NCBI GenBank assembly: GCA_951812925.1
Contig: OX638369.1
Span: forward strand, 54,324,373 to 54,388,372
DNA from: Calliopum simillimum
Lineage: Eukaryota; Arthropoda; Insecta; Diptera; Lauxaniidae
DNA length: 64,000 nucleotides
Direction of reading: 5' to 3'
Shown: piece after piece, positions 31,788-42,270 of the stretch
How positions within the stretch are numbered: the first letter of the stretch is position 1
How the letters are laid out: every line of letters starts with the position of its first letter
Program-made: the position numbers and the translations under genes
The notes under the pieces: generated by a model
Seen by the model: only the letters and a program-made list of their open reading frames with translations
Databases searched by the model: none
What the model was told of the DNA's origin: nothing

Positions 31788-32526
31788 GGGTAGAACGGGG
31801 TTAAACAACCACTTTTGTGTTTGGCACTCTGTAAAAACTTTGTTTATGATAATAATTTGAAAATTTAAACTGTTCCTGGTTCGTTGAACTTTTTGTTACA
31901 AAATTCATCCGAAAATTTTTTATCAAACTCGCATTGTTTATCCGGTATTTGCATTTGAACAAAAAGTGTGAAATGGTTGCTTTACCCCACCAGGTGGGTA
32001 AAACTTTCTCTTGAGCTTCATTAATCGCTGGCGTCACTTTCCTCAACGTATACTTCTTTTCTTGGACGACCTCTTTTGGAGCAACGAGTATTGTTTTTGG
32101 CTGCCGTGCCTTGGTTTTTTTGCTCGGAAAATTTCTTTAGCATCTTTTTTTCCGACCTTACCGTGGTCGCCAATGCCTTTTTCTCCTTCTGATTATTTAA
32201 CCCCACGCGCTTTTGTTTATTTCAAGGCGAACAACTTTTTAACCAATTTAAATTTTGTAAAACCCATTACTGATTTGGATTCAGCATGTAATTCTGCTCT
32301 TAGAAAACACTTACCTTTCTTTCTGCACTTCACTGATTTGTGGAGTTTTGAACTTCTTTCGTCAGAACTCAGGTTATAACACACGTGCGGTAGTGGAACC
32401 TTTTGCCAAAGTTGCGTTGTATTGATCACTAACTACTGTACCAACGTTCGTTCGATTCGACTTTATTAAAAAAAATTAGAGGCAATTGGTTGTTTAACCC
32501 CGTGGCGATTTAACCCCGTTCTACCC
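31788..32526 (-). mobile_element. Tigger/pogo-like transposon relic 3
   Basis: Ends GGGTAGAACGGGGTTAAA and complement, TA outside both (31786-31787, 32527-32528). The right end has the box twice (near 32490 and 32509). The minus strand 32021-32206 has a Lys-rich tail ending KRGRPRKEVYVEESDASD, like the AT-hook-like tail of Tigger transposases. It lies inside the duplicated astacin flank. Confidence 0.68.
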
Positions 32527-32554
32527 TACTGCAAAATTTTGTGAGTCCCTTTTC

Positions 32555-32820
32555 TACAGTTAAATTCTTATCACCACCATGAACATTCAGTTAAACTTCT
32601 TGGCTCATCTTTACTATAAAAAGACCAAAAGTTTCTGCGTAAATCAGTGAAACTTTGCAGACACAAAACAAAAATTCTTCTTTCAGTCATGATGATATCG
32701 TGACTTCTGCAGATAATCTTCCAAATGCTAAAGATAACACCTTCATAAGTTATTAAACATTTATTCTCGACGTGCCATGCGTGGGCATGATTCCTTAAAC
32801 TTTTTGACACTTTCATTTAA
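32555..32820 (+). pseudogene. Truncated astacin gene 3 duplicate: promoter and start only
   Basis: CTACAGTTAAATTCTTATCA, CACCACCATGAA, TATAAAA (32615-32621), AAGACCAAAAGTTT, TCAGT initiator (32644-32648) and CTTTCAGTCATG (ATG 32689-32691) repeat the gene 3 promoter at 45205-45327. After the ATG the frame stops at the fifth codon. AATCTTCCAAATGCTAAAGA may match the gene 3 pro-peptide region near 45550, which would imply an internal deletion of about 200 bp. Nothing of the peptidase domain remains. Confidence 0.75.
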
Positions 32821-32890
32821 GTTCTCCCCCACTTGACTGCTATGGTATACAAATTATGATAAAAAAAATAAGTTTACTTTTGAAATATAT

Positions 32891-34980
32891 GGGTGATTCT
32901 CAGATAACTGTACTTTTTGTGTCCTCTGGAGATTTCACCTATACAGTAGGCTTTTTTTTCACAAAAAATTACGCTATAAGTTAGAAACTATGTTTTTCTA
33001 ATAGAGCGGATCAATTTTACCACCAAATAATTATTGGTCTATTGTGAAAGTTTGCAAATATACCCCAAATGTCACAAACGTGGCATGTCCTACCCCTACT
33101 TTTTATACACAAAACGATGAAAAACGACCAAAAAACGGAAATAGAACAGAAAACAAGTTACTACACATATTAAGTAAATACTTAAGGCTACAATATTCTG
33201 AGCTCATCTGCAGTTTTAAACAATTTTTAGAGGGCACAATTTCGAATTGAAAACTGTCCCCTAGTTTTGGAAAAAAAAAATTTCTTAAAAGTATTATGCT
33301 ACTACTGCATGGTACTACTGTTTCAGTCAATAGATTGCAATACACATGCATTAATTCTGATCACTATCCATCACCCAAACGTCATCATGTCCGAACGCGT
33401 CCAAAACGAAATCTGTTTGCGTTTTATAGGGCAGTTTATAAACAAAAGCAGTTTTTTAAAAAAATTATGGTCACAAACGTGGCACTCGGCATTCCCAGGT
33501 AGTACATTTTATTTTATGCATGAAACAATTTTTTTGTTGAATTTGCATACATGACACTAAATTCTTTTGCAAAAATCTTGAACTCAAACGCGTGCTTTAC
33601 AAAGAGCGATAAACTACAAAAATGTCACAAACGTGGCGCATCAAAAATGTCACAAACGTGGCACTTTTTATCAGTTTGCAAAAAAACATATTTTCATATA
33701 AAATTGAGTATACAGATGTTTAGCTGAAGGCTATTAATTATGTTTTTAATGCAAAAATTTTTCTACACCATCAGAATCCTGAGTTATCCTTGCTCAAAAG
33801 TGAAAAAATCACTGTTTTGACATCTACTTAAAGCTATAGAACAAAAACAACAACAAGTAAAATAAATTTTTGTCAATGGATTCAGACAGCCAAATTTATT
33901 GTCAACAAGACATAATTTACCGTTTTTCAATTGGATTCTTAGCTTCCGAGTTATAAGCGTTTAAATTAAGGACATCTTTCGATAACATACAAAGGATTTT
34001 TCGAGACCGAAAAGTTACAAAAAATCAAGTTTTATTATTTTTGTCAATAACATATTTAATTACAAAAATTTCGTGACTTTGCAGACCATAATCGCATGAA
34101 AAATGGCAGCTCTATTTTAGATTTAGTGACTAAGCCTACTAAACTACTACTTTGCAAATTCACAGAATCAAAATTTCATCTGTTCATTCACTAAATCTAC
34201 AATAGAGCCTTATTTTTCATCCGATTTTAGTCTGCAAGGGCTTAACATTTTCGTGATAAAATATATTTCTGGTAAAAATAATAAAACTTACCATTTTTGT
34301 TAATTTTTCGGTCCTTTGTGTGTTATTGAGAGGTATCCTTTTTTTAAAGGATTATAACTCGGAAACTGGGAATCCAATTGAAAAACGGTAAATTTTGTCT
34401 TGTTGATAATAAATTCGGCTGTCTGAATCCATTGACAAAAATTAATTTTACTTATTGCTGTTTTAGTTAAGTAGATGTCAAAACTGTGATTTTTTCACTT
34501 TTGAGCAAGGATAACTAAGGATACTGATGTAATAGAAAAAAATCAAGATCAGATTCGTAATAAGGAGATCCTAATCCATCATAAACGGCTATTAAAATAG
34601 AGGACAGGGAACCATAGTTGATCTTTAGGGCAGTAGGGTATAAAAAAAATGGACCACCGGAGACATGACACTGTTGCAAAATTAGTCTTGAAGTGTAAAT
34701 TTGTCATTATATGCAATATATCATCAAAACGCTTCAAAACCATAATTTTTCCATACTGTGGCTAAAATGTCACAAACGTGGCAATTTGGTCACAAACGTG
34801 GCAGCAAAATTTCTTAATTTCGACCTCAAAGCCGTAAATTCACACTTGTTGTTGATCTACTTAAAAGGTGAGTTTTAGGAGTGTGTTAACACAAGATAGC
34901 ATGAAGAAACTTGCAAAAATCCAAAAAAAATATCTGCCAATTTTACAACTCGAAAAAGCACAGTTATCTAAGAATCACCC
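32891..34980. mobile_element. DNA transposon with GGGTGATTCT ends and six GTCACAAACGTGGCA motifs
   Basis: Inverted ends GGGTGATTCTCAGATAACTG and complement (28 bp with few changes), flanked by ATAT or ATATAT on both sides. GTCACAAACGTGGCA occurs six times, always plus: 33071, 33470, 33624, 33649, 34769 and 34789. Inside is a palindrome, about 33780-33990 with about 34305-34515. Non-coding. The design (GGGT end, 4-bp-type flank, six unidirectional motifs split 4/2) mirrors the 19939-21878 element. Confidence 0.72.
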
Positions 34981-34999
34981 ATATATTAAAAATATGAAT

Positions 35000-35110
35000 T
35001 TTTTTTTAATCCGTTTCTCAATATGTTATAATTATGTTTTACAAAATGGATTGAAAGATTTATATGAAAATCGATCTTTGCAAATATATGACTAAAAGTT
35101 CAATTAAAAA
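35000..35110 (+). mobile_element. 5'-truncated relic of the hammerhead-array element
   Basis: Aligns with 5345-5455: TTTTTTAATCCGTTTC..., then TTTATATGAAAATCGATCTT and TGCAAATATATGACTAAAAG followed by TTCAATTAAAA. It ends at nearly the same place as the right end of the big array. The ribozyme and tRNA-like parts are absent. Confidence 0.72.
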
Positions 35111-35121
35111 TGAATTTTCAT

Positions 35122-35266
35122 TATATGTGATCTGGTCTATGAAAAGGGTGCTTAGGTGTCAAAAAAAAAAATTCCAATTTTTTGCCGATTCACATAAATT
35201 AACCTTTAAAAGTTGTTTTCCTGCTGTTTTCACGAAAGTCCCCTTTTCATAGACCAGATCACATAT
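35122..35266. mobile_element. Short MITE with 27-bp inverted ends
   Basis: Ends begin TATATGTGATCTGGTCTATG and the complement is perfect over 27 bp (35122-35148, 35240-35266). The interior is about 90 bp and non-coding. Confidence 0.7.
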
Positions 35267-35658
35267 ACAAATACATAAAAATTTTGTATATAGTACTGTT
35301 TACTGCGAAAATTTACATAACATTTCCAGTTCAGCGTCCACAGCTACTTTCACACAAGTTTCCAGGTACAGACTACTTAATTAAGTGGTTCAGCCCAAGT
35401 CTATTTTGAAGTGCTGATTAAATTTACATTTGCTTGTCATATGCATATGATAGATCCGACCCATAAATACGAGCATTGCAAGAGAGTGCCACACACTTGA
35501 CAAAATATGACCTATGTATATGTTTATCGCGTAAAGTTTGAACCTGTGGCATATAATTTTCCAGATATATTTGTATAAATTCATAGCGACTATATTGCTG
35601 TGACTCAGTTGGTATTAATTATCTCTCAATTCTATACAATTTATGGTTTTATTTAAAA

Positions 35659-36024
35659 TTAATCAAGTGTTTCGTTGTGTTTTGTGAAATCTATTACTTT
35701 AATCTTAGCATGTTCTTCATCCTTTGAATCAAAATTAAATTTTAGCAGGAACTTACTAGTTTTTAACCCAAAACGTACACTTGTATCCGTGTCATTAGGA
35801 CATTCGGTAACATTCGCTTGAATATTTTCAGCAATATAAGGCATATTTATATTATTTTTAGTTTCACTATCAAATTTAATATTCGAACTATTCGATTTAG
35901 TACTTTCAATTGTATTTGTACGCGTTCTGTTTTTGGTACATTTATAAAAATAATTGATTTTATCCAAATCTCCTTTAGAGAAGCCAACACGCTGACCCAT
36001 CAAATGAGCTTCTGTAGAGTTGGT
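35659..36024 (-). CDS. Astacin-like protein 2, exon 2 (domain end and 92-residue tail)
   Basis: The minus-strand acceptor TTTCAG precedes ACC AAC. The first residues TNSTEAHLMGQRVGFSKGDL match exon 2 of gene 3 (RNTKEAKLMGQRSGFSQGDV) with the same phase-0 boundary, so the two introns are homologous. The domain ends at KINYFYKC; C228 of the joined numbering is the fourth conserved Cys. A tail of about 92 residues follows, rich in Asn, Ser, Thr and Lys, with at least four N-glycosylation sequons (NSS, NVT, NDT, NET). Gene 3 stops three codons after the same Cys region and has no such tail. Confidence 0.82.
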   Translation of the reverse strand, partial: TNSTEAHLMGQRVGFSKGDLDKINYFYKCTKNRTRTNTIESTKSNSSNIKFDSETKNNINMPYIAENIQANVTECPNDTDTSVRFGLKTSKFLLKFNFDSKDEEHAKIKVIDFTKHNETLD

Positions 36025-36609
36025 CTGAAATAACAAAAAAAATGCATATATATTTTATATATTAAGTAGTCACATAGATATATAAAAATATATTGCAACC
36101 GCAGCATGCGGAATAATCGGTACTTTGTAAAATCTGCTCTTGGATTGGTTTTAGAGAGCGTTAGCGCAAAACTGATCTGCATAAAATCGCAAATAACTCT
36201 ACTCAACACTACCGCTTTCGGTCACGCCCCCCTTCAAAAAAGCAAAAAAAAATTCAATATTTTTTTTTTTTTTTTTCACTTATATATTTATATAAACTTT
36301 AAAGATATCCCGAAAGCACCACCTCTCACTACTTAAAACAAAAGTTAGTAGTCCCTATTAGAAGAATACCCACAAAAAATTTCATCCGTGATACTATGAA
36401 AATCAACATTCACTTGTATTGTAGAATATGAAATGAAATTTTCTGAGCGACAAAATTGTGGAGCACTTTTTTTTTGTAAGAGTAAGCGTTAGCGAGATAC
36501 TAATTTTCTCGACCTTTGTGTCTGAATAACTTTTTGTACGACAGTGAAATTGGTCTCGAATTTTAGGGCATACTTTGAAACTACAAAATAAACCGACTAA
36601 AAGAAAAAA

Positions 36610-37000
36610 AAAACTAGTAATAATTCGTAGTATTTATGTGTATTATGGTTGAATTGTCATGAAAAATACTCCTAAAGTCGCATTTAAAACATACTTTTTG
36701 TATGGGCGGTAGGCGTGTCCGTTAACCGATTTCTGTAATTTTCAATCCCATGAGCTAACTTTGACAACGAAGGCAGGGCATTCAATTTCTTTAATTTATA
36801 ATGCTCAGTTTTCTCGTAAAAAATATTTCCACGCACCCAGTCAGCCTGTCAGCCATCCTGCCAGACAGACGGATATAGCTTTATCGACTCAGGAGGTGAC
36901 GCTGATCAAAAATATATATACTTTTCTATATCTGCCACGCCTCCTTCTCTGCGTTACAAACGGAATTATAAAGTGAATATACCCTGGATGTAGGGTATAA
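36610..37000 (+). repeat. Family C repeat, 3' part
   Basis: Collinear with 28388-28690 plus 30305-30392 and uninterrupted, so it shows the empty site of the Tc1 insertion (GATCAAAAATATATATAC). Confidence 0.75.
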
Positions 37001-38104
37001 TTATGGATTTTATATGTTGGATCTGAAAGTCCAATTTCACTGGACCATATCTCCTAAGCTACAAAAACACTTTCTATAGGAAAATTTTTGAATTACAAAA
37101 TTGTGCGATAAATTTTTTTTGTAGACTTCACCGTTAGCGAGATATTTGCAAAAAACGGTTTTCCTCGACCTTTTGCAGTCGATGTCATACGAAGGCACCA
37201 CCTCTCACGATTTCATCAGAACAAAAGTTCATACCTACTATTGAAAGAACACCCACAAAAAAATTCTGCTTTGATACTAGATACTACGAGGAGAGTCAGC
37301 CAAGCACTAGGTCCTAGTCCATAATACTGGCAGGTGAAAAAAAAAAATGTTTTGCCAAAACAAAAGTTGTTGCCAAAGGTCATATCTATTAAATCAATAA
37401 AATTTACGTTTTTCAAAAAGTCTCATTTTGGCACCTTGCTAAATATATTTCAAAAGTTCTGAAACATAAATGAAAATTTCTCAAATATAAATGAAAACTT
37501 CTGAAATTTACTTAAAAAAGGTGTAGTTGTGGTTTTAATCCGACGATATAACAAAATTTTTCTTTATGAGGTCTGGCATCCAAGCCATAATTTTTCTTAA
37601 GTGCAGATCACGAATTTTTCAGGCAAATGGCACTCATCCAGGCAGTAGTGTAGTATACTTTCTAACTTTTCCAATTGTACCATAGCTTCCCGAGATATCT
37701 TCCATTGAAATAAATGTGTTGCAACTCCATATTAATGACTTAATTATGTGTGGAATTAAGATATGTACTTTTCTAGTGGACGACATCTCGGAAAGTAATG
37801 ATGCAATTTGAAAAGTAGAAGGGTAGGAAGATCACATCCATTCGGTGCAGTTGACAAAAGTAAACTACTCTACTCCGTGGATATGCGGCATATGTCTGTA
37901 AGTACCGTTTCTTGAACTTTAAATAAAGGATTATTCGGATCACAGAACAAATAAAAGTTATCAAGATTTCTATCAAACATTTTTTTTTTCTCAATTTGTT
38001 GCACTGTTAATTAACATCATATCGGAATCACTTCTCAGTAAAACAAATTGGATCCGATTGGCTTATTGAAATACAAATCCGGTTCTATTTGTTTTATCGA
38101 AATG

Positions 38105-39997
38105 CACGGTGCTCAAACGACAGATTTAAATAAAATTTAAAATTACCAATTTTTTTTTTTTTATTTTATATTATTAGTAGGTTAATTTCATGAAGAACAG
38201 TGCAAATTTCAAAATAATATATGGAGCACTTTTCAAAAAATTGAAAAAATTCGATATCCCATATAAAATACAAAAAATTAAGAAAAAAAAAAACAGAACA
38301 AACAAATATAAAAATAGGTACATTAAATGTATTTTGCAATGGTGAATACGAATCCGAAGCCTAAACAAGGAAAAAAGACCTTTTTTGCTATATTTTGAAG
38401 TTATATAACTAGAATATAGAACATTCATACGCAAAATCTGATACAGTATCTCAAAGTTTTGATCTTTTTCTTTAAAACGTCACACTATGGTTTTTTTTGG
38501 ACTAAAAAGTGCCCACAAAAATAATTCACTACAAGGACCCTTTTTTTTAAAAAAAATCAAATGCAAAATTAAAGGTTATATATTGAGCTATCTGAAAAGA
38601 TGCCCGCTTTTTCTAGCATTTGATCCACAAATTAGGGACAGAGGTCGAAATCTCATAAATTTTGAAAAAAACGGTTTTTCTGTTTAAAAATGTTAGTCGC
38701 ATTAAACGCAGGAGTGATATATGATTAAATTTATATGCATTCAATGAAATACAGCAAGAAAAAATTAATTCATTATAAAAATGGGCGGTGCCACGCCCCA
38801 AAAACAAATTCCTGATATCTCCGAAACTATTAGACGCAGATGGATAAGACTCAGTATGTTTGTAATAAGCACAGAGAGAAATAATGTATATTAAAAAAGT
38901 GGGCGGTGCCACGCCCCAAAAATATAAAACACACCATATCTTCGAAACTGTTTGACCCATGTGGATGAAATTCGGTTTATATACTAGAGTCATCAAGACA
39001 AATAATGTCTGCTGAAAAAATATGTGGAGCCACGCCCATAGGCAAAGCTACATGAATGAACTTGTTTCCTTTAGAACAGAGTGGCAATTAATAAGGATAT
39101 GTTCATTGTTGGTTGTGGTACCGCCCTTTTTTTCAGCAAATATTATTTGACTTACTAATTTTTATATATAAACCGAAATTCATTGCTGTAGCTCAGATAG
39201 TTTCGGAGATATGATAAATTTTATATTTGTAGGGCGTGGCACCGCCCACTTTTTTAGTGGATATTATTTCTCTCTGTACCTGTTATAAATATACCGAATC
39301 TTATCTATCTGCGTCCAATAGTTTCGGAGATATGACGCATATGACGAATTTGTTTATGGGGCGTGGCACCGCCCATTTTCACTTTGAGTTGATTTCATCT
39401 TAATTGATTTGATTGAATGCATATAATATAATAAATGACGCGTCATTTAAATTATGTCAATAGCTTGATGTTTCTTCGAAATATCGTAGACTAAAATAAT
39501 GAAAATATATGTTTTGTGCACTTTTTTAACTTTTTAGGTTAGGATATCTCCGAGAAAAATAAAGGTATCGACATAATTAAAATTAGGTTTTAAAGAAAAA
39601 GATTAAAACTTAAAGATATTGCATCGAATTTTACATATAAATGTTCTGTATTCAAGTTCTGTAGTTTCAAAATATAGCAAAAACGGTATTTTTTCCTTGT
39701 TTAAGCTAAGATATCTCAAAAACCGTATGAGATACAGCGATTCTAATGCCAGATTCGAATTCACCGTTGCAAAATACATTAAATGTAACTATTTTTATAT
39801 TTGTTTGTTCTTTTTTTTTTTCTTAGTTTTTTGTATTTTATATGGGATATCGAATTTTTCCAATTTTTTGAAAAGTGCTCCATATATTATTTTGAAATTT
39901 GCACTGTTCTTCATGAAATTAACCTACTAACAATATAAAATCAACAAAAAAATTGGTAATTTGAAATTTTATTTAAATCTGTCGTTTGAACACCGTG
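38105..39997. mobile_element. 1.9-kb palindromic transposon with CACGGTG ends (Chapaev- or Transib-like)
   Basis: Ends CACGGTGCTCAAACGACAGA and near-complement at 39997; AATG flanks both sides (38101-38104, 39998-40001). About 38105-39080 pairs with about 39095-39997 over nearly the whole length. Inner pairs of GGGCGGTGCCACGCCCC boxes face each other. No transposase. CAC ends with a 4-bp duplication suit Chapaev; the heptamer-like CACGGTG end also recalls Transib, but that makes 5-bp duplications. Confidence 0.68.
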
Positions 39998-40391
39998 AAT
40001 GGAGAACATCTTAAAATTTATTTAACTCGGTATCCGATGTGAATTGGATTTCAGAAAGTGGCTGTATTTGACAATTCAAAACTTAAAAATACTTAAAATA
40101 AGAAGATCAGGATGATTTCAAGGGGATCAGTTGAGAACCACTGGTCTCACCTTTAAGTTTTTGATGTCAAAATAAGCTGTATTGTACTGCATATTGTATC
40201 ATGTCAATAGCAAGGAATAAAAATTGCATAGTCCGACCCCATATATTTAATATCAAAAGTTTGGAATTTGTGGAGTAGTGTAATCGATCGTATGCTGAAA
40301 TAGCTTAACACTTGCGTCCCATTTCACATGACTTGCTTTCAGAAAAACTGATATAAAACTGTTATATAGCGAATGCGATATTTTGATTTAC

Positions 40392-40988
40392 CTTATCCAC
40401 AATAGTTGCATTACCATTTACTGTAAAGGCATATGGTCTCTGATGCGTAACACTTCCAAAATCATAGGGCAGTGTGTTTGGCAACTGCTTTAGTGACTTA
40501 TCGAACATTTTGTACGCCTTGGGTATAACATTGTCGAAGACCACTTTAATATACTTATCACGATCAAAACGATTACTTTCTTCGTGAAAACCCAGCATTT
40601 GCATTAGTACATATATAATTTTGCCATTTTGTTTTAAGCAAGAGGGCGTAGCAAAACTCACAATGTTCCGACCACTTTGACGACCGTGCCTTGAACTACA
40701 GCCTCCTCTTCTTACTTTTTGTATAAAAATGAAATCGTCTTGTTCTACGTGCGGAACAAATGTTACACATGTTTTCAAACTGAATTCGTCAAATATTGCC
40801 AATATTTTTTCCTTATCATGCGGCTTAAAATTGTCATCAAATTCATATGGCACAATGTTATTAGGCCAATACTTTTCACTCTTATCATGTGGATCATCTC
40901 CCTTTAAAGGGCTACGCCACTCAAATGAATTCACTGTACTGAACGCAATGCCTATGAGTAGGCAAAATGGAAACCGTAGTGGAAACAT
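40392..40988 (-). CDS. Astacin-like protein 2, exon 1: zinc site destroyed
   Basis: 199 codons from ATG to the phase-0 donor. Signal peptide 1-21; almost no pro-peptide; astacin fold markers YWPNNIVPYEF (40-50), C74, C97, C117, FDRDKYIKVVFDNV (141-154). The zinc motif reads YVLMQMLGFHE (126-136): all three His ligands (Tyr126, Gln130, Glu136) and the catalytic Glu (Val127) are replaced. The Met-turn SxMHY is SVTHQ (179-183), so Met and the Tyr ligand are also gone. The Cys set and fold are kept and the frame is clean for 320 residues with exon 2, so this looks like a maintained secreted pseudo-peptidase, perhaps a seminal or salivary binding protein by analogy with small fly astacins. Gene 1 is its closest relative here. 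Confidence 0.85.
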
Positions 40989-41030
40989 GGATCTTTTTGA
41001 AAACTTTGCGATTTGCTATAAAATTGGCGC

Positions 41031-41084
41031 TTTTATAGAGTGACGAATTAGTTTCGATTCGATTTCGATTTGATAAGGAAAATT
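41031..41084 (-). promoter_or_regulatory. Promoter of astacin gene 2
   Basis: CTATAAAA at 41031-41038 (minus strand), about 45 bp before the ATG. The block 41046-41084 is nearly identical to 19816-19857 upstream of gene 1, so the two genes probably share expression. Confidence 0.68.
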
Positions 41085-41089
41085 AAGGG

Positions 41090-42268
41090 TTAAAAAAAAT
41101 GTATAATTTAGTTTTGGATACAGTGAAAAAAAAGAGGCAGAAATGAGATTTTTTCCGACGAAATCTCAAATTACTATGAACAATATGGTATAGTTCCAGG
41201 CCATCCAAAAAAAAAAAAAAAATTTATGGTCATTGTATCTTTCGTTTTCAAAAAAAAAAAAAAAATCATTTCAGAATAGAAAATACCCTAGCCTATAGCA
41301 AACTGTTTTTCCTGGTAACATGAAATTTTTAAACATTGTTGATAACCTCCTAAACAAGTCTTACGAACTGGATTATGACATAAAATCTCGACAAAATTGC
41401 GAATAGGCGGTGATTTTAGAGGCTTTTGCGATAATTTCCCCATGGCCCAGAAAATCGCAGCGATCCCATCTTCGCGAAAGTCCATTTTTTTTTTTTTTTT
41501 GCAGAATTATCTCCATATAAAAAAACCTGCATAAAAAGTAAAACAAACAAAAAAAAAAACTTTTCAATGTATTTTGCTATGCTGAATTTGAATCTGGCCT
41601 CGGAATTACTTTATCGCATACGGTTTTTGAGATATCTTAACCTTAAATTGCAAAAAAATACGATTATTTCCAGTTTTTTGAAGCTACAGAACTAGATAAC
41701 ATAATGTTCACGCGCAAAATTCGTTAAAGTAATTGTAAGTTCTAATCTTTTTCTTCAAAACCTTATTTAAATGATTTCAATATCTCTTTTTTACTTGGAG
41801 ATATTCCAACCTAATAAGTTAAAAAAGAGCAAAAAATACGTTTTTTCTTTATTTCAGTCAATCCAAAAATCCTGAAAAAACTCACACGTATTTTTTAGAC
41901 AATTCTAAGCATTTTTTTCCCTATACACTTTTTTCATTAGATGAAATCGATTTTGGGATGCGAATGTTATCTATATCTCCAAAAAAAAGTTTTAAATTTT
42001 TAAACTCCAAAATTTTTGTAAAAAAATAGTCTTTATTTCTAAAGCATCCTTGGGTATCCATTTTGTAATGAAAAAAGTAATGATCAAAAAACATGTTTTT
42101 TTAGCCATGATGGGCCTTCTGTAGAATCAAAAGTGCTCCATTGGTTTTTCTCGGAATGAAAAAAAAAAAAAATTATGCATATATCGTTTTTAAGGGTCCT
42201 TCTAACTTTTGAGTCGGTTTGGGTATGATTTTATTTTGCTTCATACAAAATCGAACCGGTCTAATATA
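41090..42268. other. AT-rich, repeat-derived, no gene
   Basis: Long A or T runs. The stretch 41560-41830 (CGGTTTTTGAGATATCTTAA and neighbours) is a diverged relative of the arms of the 38105-39997 palindrome. Confidence 0.45.
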
Positions 42269-42270
42269 TA

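Larger units (their letters stand above)
36025..40391 (-). other. Intron of astacin gene 2, filled with repeats
   Basis: Donor AAG/GTAAAT at 40391 and acceptor TTTCAG at 36025, both read on the minus strand; phase 0. It holds a family C copy, a 1.9 kb palindromic transposon and AT-rich sequence. The homologous intron in gene 3 is 74 bp. Confidence 0.78.

Noticed and set aside
32011..32379. 122-residue plus-strand frame as a gene
   Set aside because: It lies inside the Tigger relic, and the minus strand carries the recognisable transposase tail.
38105..39997. Firm Transib assignment from the CACGGTG end
   Set aside because: The flanking duplication is 4 bp (AATG), not the 5 bp expected, and no transposase is present.
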